A stretch of DNA of 8,947 bases from Planctomycetia bacterium (GTDB taxonomy: Bacteria; Planctomycetota; Phycisphaerae; Phycisphaerales; SM1A02): assembly GCA_005798965.1 (NCBI GenBank), contig SYIB01000133.1:1-8947 (forward strand), in the 5' to 3' direction. How positions within the stretch are numbered: position 1 is the stretch's first letter; each line of letters starts with the position of its first letter. A program made the position numbers and the translations under genes. Below the pieces are notes generated by a model, which did no database searches, was not told the origin of the DNA, and saw only the letters and a list, made by a program, of their open reading frames with translations. Positions 5,544-8,947 of this stretch are shown here, piece by piece.

Positions 5544-7517
5544 TCAGACCTTGCGCAGATAGACCAGCCACTCGAGCGTGAGAGCCGCGAGTGCCGCCAG
5601 GAGCAGCCACGGCCAGAGCGCGCTGCGGGATGACTCGCCTCCCTGCACGCCACGCACGGTCTCCATGCCGAGCGACAGCGACTCCAGCGTGCCGATGCGT
5701 CCTTCGCGTGGATCCTGCAGCGCCACGGCAATCGGGCGCGATCGCTCCTCGTCGCCATCCTGCCAGCGCACCGTCCAGATCCCGGCTTGGCGCAGCGGAC
5801 CGACGACGGTTTGCGCGGGATCGGTCACGGCGATCTCCTGCGTGCGCGATGCGGGCGACCCGAGCGTGATTGATCGCACGCCCGTCGGCAGGCGGATTGC
5901 CTGCGTGTCGCCGGGGCTGATCGTGGGCAATGCCGCTTCGCGGCCGCTTGCGGCCAGAAACTCGACCGCGTTGGCCATGAAGTTCACGAAGCCACGCTGG
6001 AACGGCCAGTTGCTGTCGAGTGGATTGAAGGCAACCACCACGGCTTGGCCACCCGTGCGCGAAACCGTCATGACCAGCGGACCATCGCTCCCCTCGACGA
6101 TCGTCTCGATGTCACTGGCCGGCGAGTACGCCACGGCCCGCGCGACACCGAGCTCATCGAGGTTCACGAACCGCATCAAGGGATGCGTGGCCATGGTCGA
6201 CCGCATCGAGACATCGATCCTCTCGCCGTAGGGATTCAGGCCCTCGAAGGGAGCCGTGCCGCCGAGCACGAGGTAGCGAGCCGGAGGGAGCTCGGCCGGC
6301 GAAGCACCATCGAGCACGATCACGTCGAAGGAATCGATCCATGCGGGGTCCGTGGTGGAGCGCGTGGTGAACTCATCCAGCGTGACAGCATCGACCGACT
6401 TGACCGGCAGCGCCTGCGCCACGCCCCGCGTGATCGATGATGCACCCACGAGCAACACGCGCGCGGCGACGGCCGGAGCAGCCACCATCGTCATGCGATT
6501 GTCGGCAGGCTGGTCATCGGTCTCGACCAGCCGGACCTCGACGATGCCATCGGGTTTGACCGTGACGGATGGGAACGACACGCGAACCTCGCCCGGGAGC
6601 CAGATCTTGCGTGATGGATCCTCTTCCCCGGCGGGCACATCCACACCCTTGGGCAGCACGGCACGCAACGCGCCATCGATCCAGAGCTCGACGTCCGAGT
6701 GCAGCGGAGCCTCGTCCCAGTTCATGATGCGCGCGAAGACCGCAACCTCGTCGGGGTTGCCGGCCAGCCGCGACACGCCGGCCCCAGCCACGCCCGCGTT
6801 GCCTGCCGTGGGTGAACCCATGGGGTGGTAGCGCAGGCTCTCGCCGGGCTTGACCACGCAGCGGTCCAGGTCAGCGATGCGGCCATCCGACCAGAGTTCA
6901 AGCGTGACGCCGCTTTCCTGCGGGGCGCCCTGCTTGTCGGGATTGGGCACTTCCATGAAGGAGCGTGCGACGTCGAGCGCATCGACGAGCGTGGTGGTCT
7001 CGTCGGTGCCTTCGATCGCATCGATCGCATCATGCGCGCGCGCCGCGATCGTGCTGAACGGGCTCAGGACCGTGGCCTCGCGCGCGAGCGCCACCACCAT
7101 GACCTCGGGCGCCTGCGAGAACAGCCCGGCACCGTAGAGCGCATCGACACGCTCATGCGCCTCCCGCTTGGCCTCTTCGAGGCGTGATCGGCCACCGGCA
7201 TCCTTGACGCCCATGCTGGCGCTGCGGTCGATGAGCAGCACCACCCGTCCGCTGTCGACGATCCCCAGATCGGCCTGTGGCTGGGCAAGGGCCAAGGCAA
7301 GCAGCGCGATGGCCAGCGCCTGCAAGATCAGCAGCCACGACATGCGCATGCGCTGGAAGAGGCTGTTCGCGCGCAAATCCTCGACCTGGCGGGTCCACAG
7401 GAGCGTGCTGGCCACGGTGCGCTTGGGGCGGCGAAGTCTCAGGATGTAGAGCGCCAAGAGCGGTGGCAGCGTCGCAGCCGCCAGGATGATCCCTGCGAGC
7501 GGTGCCAGCCAGGTCAT
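5544..7517 (-). CDS. BatA-like membrane protein with von Willebrand factor A domain
   Basis: The 657-residue product has the BatA/aerotolerance N-terminal layout. A helix at about 4-26 is followed by LRRPKRTVASTLLW, a second helix lies at about 60-79, and a vWA domain follows. Its metal site (MIDAS) is visible as Asp97, Ser99 and Ser101 in DRSASM, with a further Thr in the ETTTLVDAL stretch and Asp in LWSDG. The middle contains beta-rich segments and a Rossmann-like stretch (ARVLLVGASS, then SFDVIVLDGASPAELP). A last membrane helix at about 634-654 ends in a short basic tail (LRKV), so most of the protein should be outside the cytoplasm. Such proteins accompany MoxR ATPases and DUF58 proteins and probably help assemble or activate other complexes; the client here is unknown. 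The ATG overlaps the DUF58 stop as ATGA, and GAGGG lies 8 nt upstream, so translation is likely coupled. It ends the operon and converges on the TPR-YggX gene. Confidence 0.88.
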   Translation of the reverse strand: MTWLAPLAGIILAAATLPPLLALYILRLRRPKRTVASTLLWTRQVEDLRANSLFQRMRMSWLLILQALAIALLALALAQPQADLGIVDSGRVVLLIDRSASMGVKDAGGRSRLEEAKREAHERVDALYGAGLFSQAPEVMVVALAREATVLSPFSTIAARAHDAIDAIEGTDETTTLVDALDVARSFMEVPNPDKQGAPQESGVTLELWSDGRIADLDRCVVKPGESLRYHPMGSPTAGNAGVAGAGVSRLAGNPDEVAVFARIMNWDEAPLHSDVELWIDGALRAVLPKGVDVPAGEEDPSRKIWLPGEVRVSFPSVTVKPDGIVEVRLVETDDQPADNRMTMVAAPAVAARVLLVGASSITRGVAQALPVKSVDAVTLDEFTTRSTTDPAWIDSFDVIVLDGASPAELPPARYLVLGGTAPFEGLNPYGERIDVSMRSTMATHPLMRFVNLDELGVARAVAYSPASDIETIVEGSDGPLVMTVSRTGGQAVVVAFNPLDSNWPFQRGFVNFMANAVEFLAASGREAALPTISPGDTQAIRLPTGVRSITLGSPASRTQEIAVTDPAQTVVGPLRQAGIWTVRWQDGDEERSRPIAVALQDPREGRIGTLESLSLGMETVRGVQGGESSRSALWPWLLLAALAALTLEWLVYLRKV

Positions 7518-8431
7518 CGCAGCAGCCCTCGCTTGCGCAGGTAGTCGAGCAGGAGTTCATCGACCGGGGTCGTGGTGGGCACCGGGACGTGCACGATCCC
7601 GCGGCGAACGCAGAAGTCGCGCAGCGCCGTGGCGTGGGCGACCGTCGCCTGGCCATACGCCTCGAGCGCCCTCGAGGTGATCGTCATCTCGACCTCGCTG
7701 CCATCCTCGCTGTCGATGAACCGCAGGTCGCCGGTCAATCCGTGCAGGCCGGGATCGCGCTCCTCAGGGGCGATGAGCTGCAGCGCGTACACATCGAAGC
7801 CGCGGCCGGCGACCGAGCGCAGCCCCTTCTCGGCCCCATCGCGGAACAGGAAATCGCTGAGCACGATCATGACGCCGCGGCCCTGACGACCGAGGGCGAT
7901 CGTGCGCATGGCATCATCGAAACCTGCTTCGCCGACAGCCTTGCGGTCAAGCAGCCACCGGCCAAGATCGCGCGTACGGCGGCGACCGCGCAGGGCCGTG
8001 AGCGGGTGGAATCCATCCCCGCCGAAACTGAATGCCGAGACACGGTTGTGATTGACCAGACCCACGTAGCCGAGCGCCATGGCCACGCGGCGTGCGTAGT
8101 CGAACTTGTTGGGCGTGCCCCAATCCATGCTGCCCGACCCATCGATCGCCAGCACGAGACTCAGATCCTCTTCCTCGAGGAAGAGCTTCAGGAAGAGCCG
8201 ATCGAGGCGCCCGTAGATGTTCCAGTCGACGAAGCGGAGGTCATCGCCCGCGACATAGGGCCGGAAGTCGGCGAACTCCACGCTCTGGCCTCGGCGCCGA
8301 CTGCGCCGCTCGCCCTGCACCTTGCCCTGGAAGATCTTGCGGCTCGTCACATCCAGCGCATCGAGCCGCGCCATGAGCGCGCCGTCGATCAGCTGGTCCA
8401 CGGTCTTCGGGGCATCGGCACGCTCGCTCAC
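7514..8431 (-). CDS. DUF58 domain protein (vWA-like, MoxR-associated)
   Basis: The 305-residue soluble protein carries the DUF58 core: RRRGQSVEFADFRPYVAGDD (45-64) followed by LRFVDWNIYGRLDRLFLKLFLEEE (65-88). A vWA-like fold comes next, whose metal site is Asp97, Ser99 and Ser101 (IDGSGSM). Strands VMIVLSDFLF and FDVYALQLI continue the fold. No signal peptide or membrane helix is seen. DUF58 proteins are regular partners of MoxR AAA+ ATPases, probably presenting substrates or acting in metal-dependent assembly; the precise role is not established. The start is a GTG at 8431, supported by a strong GAGGTGGT ribosome site 3 nt upstream and by a GTGA overlap with the MoxR stop. At the other end its TGA overlaps the ATG of the vWA gene (ATGA). 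The three genes are therefore one translationally coupled unit. Confidence 0.93.
   Translation of the reverse strand: MSERADAPKTVDQLIDGALMARLDALDVTSRKIFQGKVQGERRSRRRGQSVEFADFRPYVAGDDLRFVDWNIYGRLDRLFLKLFLEEEDLSLVLAIDGSGSMDWGTPNKFDYARRVAMALGYVGLVNHNRVSAFSFGGDGFHPLTALRGRRRTRDLGRWLLDRKAVGEAGFDDAMRTIALGRQGRGVMIVLSDFLFRDGAEKGLRSVAGRGFDVYALQLIAPEERDPGLHGLTGDLRFIDSEDGSEVEMTITSRALEAYGQATVAHATALRDFCVRRGIVHVPVPTTTPVDELLLDYLRKRGLLR
7526..7530 (-). promoter_or_regulatory. Ribosome binding site GAGGG for the vWA gene
   Basis: Read on the minus strand, GAGGG lies inside the 3' end of the DUF58 gene, 8 nt before the ATG at 7517. It supports that start and contrasts with the lack of such a site before the first genes in the window. 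Confidence 0.55.
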
Positions 8432-8947
8432 GGCACCACCTCGGTGGGCGTGCGCCCGATGACATGCTCGATGATGCGGTCGACCGGGGTCGCATCGGCC
8501 TCGGCCTCGAAGCTGGGCACCACCCGATGGCGCAGCGCGGCTGGCGCGATCGCACGCAGGTCATCGCAACTCACGGCGTAGCGACCATCAAGCAAGGCGC
8601 GGACCTTGGCGCAGGACACGAGCGCCTGCGCCGCACGCGGGCTGGCACCGAAGGCGATCCACCGATCGGTCCAGCGGTCGCTGAAGGCGCCGCCGGGGTG
8701 CGTGCCGAGGACCAGACGAATGGCGTAGTCCTGCACGTGCGGGGCCATCGCGACCTGCCGCGCCAGTCGCTGCGCCGCGAGGATCGCGGGAGCATCGAGC
8801 AGTTGACGGGCTTGAGGCGCCTGCCCCGCCGTGGTGCGGTTGAGGACCTCGTTCAAGGTCGCCTGGTCGACCGCGGGCACGCGGACCTTGAGAAGGAAGC
8901 GATCGAGTTGCGCTTCGGGCAAGGGGTACGTGCCCTCCTGCTCGATC
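8428..8947 (-). CDS. MoxR-family AAA+ ATPase, C-terminal part (5' end beyond window)
   Basis: This is the last 172 residues of a MoxR AAA+ ATPase; the Walker A and B regions lie right of the window. The visible part opens with IEQEGTYPLPEAQLDRFLLK, the conserved MoxR stretch that includes the arginine of LDRF near the nucleotide site. The helical lid domain follows: DYAIRLVLGTHPGG, then FGASPRAAQALVSCAKVRALLDGR, DDLRAIAPAALRHRV and a C-terminal helix ending in HVIGRTPTEVVP. MoxR proteins act as chaperone-like ATPases that mature or activate partner complexes, usually together with vWA-containing proteins, as encoded here by the next two genes. The TGA stop overlaps the GTG start of the DUF58 gene. 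There is no sign of a frameshift in the visible part. The promoter of this operon must lie outside the window. Confidence 0.92.
   Translation of the reverse strand, partial: IEQEGTYPLPEAQLDRFLLKVRVPAVDQATLNEVLNRTTAGQAPQARQLLDAPAILAAQRLARQVAMAPHVQDYAIRLVLGTHPGGAFSDRWTDRWIAFGASPRAAQALVSCAKVRALLDGRYAVSCDDLRAIAPAALRHRVVPSFEAEADATPVDRIIEHVIGRTPTEVVP
8435..8442 (-). promoter_or_regulatory. Strong ribosome binding site GAGGTGGT deciding the DUF58 GTG start
   Basis: Read on the minus strand, GAGGTGGT matches seven of eight bases of the GAGGTGAT anti-Shine-Dalgarno complement. Its GAGG core is 7 nt before the GTG at 8431. It lies within the last codons of the MoxR gene and fixes the unusual GTG start. 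Confidence 0.65.

Noticed and set aside
4070..5758. Minus-strand open frame of 562 codons spanning parts of pyrD, the TPR-YggX gene and the vWA gene
   Set aside because: It crosses three well-supported genes out of frame and has Arg/Ser-rich shadow composition.
7012..7032. Short direct repeat of TCGATCGCA in the vWA gene
   Set aside because: It encodes part of a plain Asp-Ala-Ile run inside the vWA coding frame and is explained by codon use.
7502..8581. Plus-strand open frame of 359 codons opposite DUF58
   Set aside because: It is antisense to the unmistakable DUF58 gene and has no domain signal of its own.

Overview
The window is GC-rich, densely packed bacterial DNA with nine protein-coding genes, two of them cut by the window edges. 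I see no rRNA, tRNA, CRISPR array, insertion sequence or phage gene. The gene set (a MoxR ATPase, DUF58 and BatA-like von Willebrand module, a Tat-exported xylose-isomerase-like TIM-barrel protein, a planctomycete-type CdsA and a TPR/YggX fusion) suggests a Planctomycetota-like bacterium, perhaps of the Phycisphaerae. That placement is inferred from recalled family resemblance, not from a marker gene.

Left (1-1555): the 5' part of a major facilitator transporter runs off the left edge on the minus strand. It diverges from a plus-strand, Tat-signal-bearing sugar phosphate isomerase/epimerase-like protein. Centre-left (1653-3339): two plus-strand genes encode phosphatidate cytidylyltransferase (phospholipid precursor synthesis) and a coiled-coil protein ending in a C4 zinc ribbon. 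Centre (3385-4814, minus): a dihydroorotate dehydrogenase gene (pyrimidine synthesis) is followed by a small HExxH zincin-like protein, probably as one transcription unit. Centre-right (4856-5500, plus): a TPR domain is fused to a YggX/Fe(II)-trafficking domain. Right (5544-8947, minus): a tightly coupled operon runs MoxR ATPase (cut by the right edge), DUF58 protein, then a membrane-anchored vWA protein. The reading frames overlap by GTGA and ATGA.

The most interesting signal is regulatory. The genes that appear to start transcription units mostly lack a Shine-Dalgarno sequence and carry a -10-like TANNNT hexamer only 6-9 nt before the ATG, which is what leaderless mRNAs look like. The downstream genes of the MoxR operon have good Shine-Dalgarno sequences instead. 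Other points worth a second look are the apparent loss of two of four metal ligands in the exported isomerase-like protein, the TPR-YggX fusion, the variant CdsA signature, and a roughly three- to four-fold excess of GATC sites. I found no clearly new multi-gene defence or mobile system. The window is mostly housekeeping and envelope genes.
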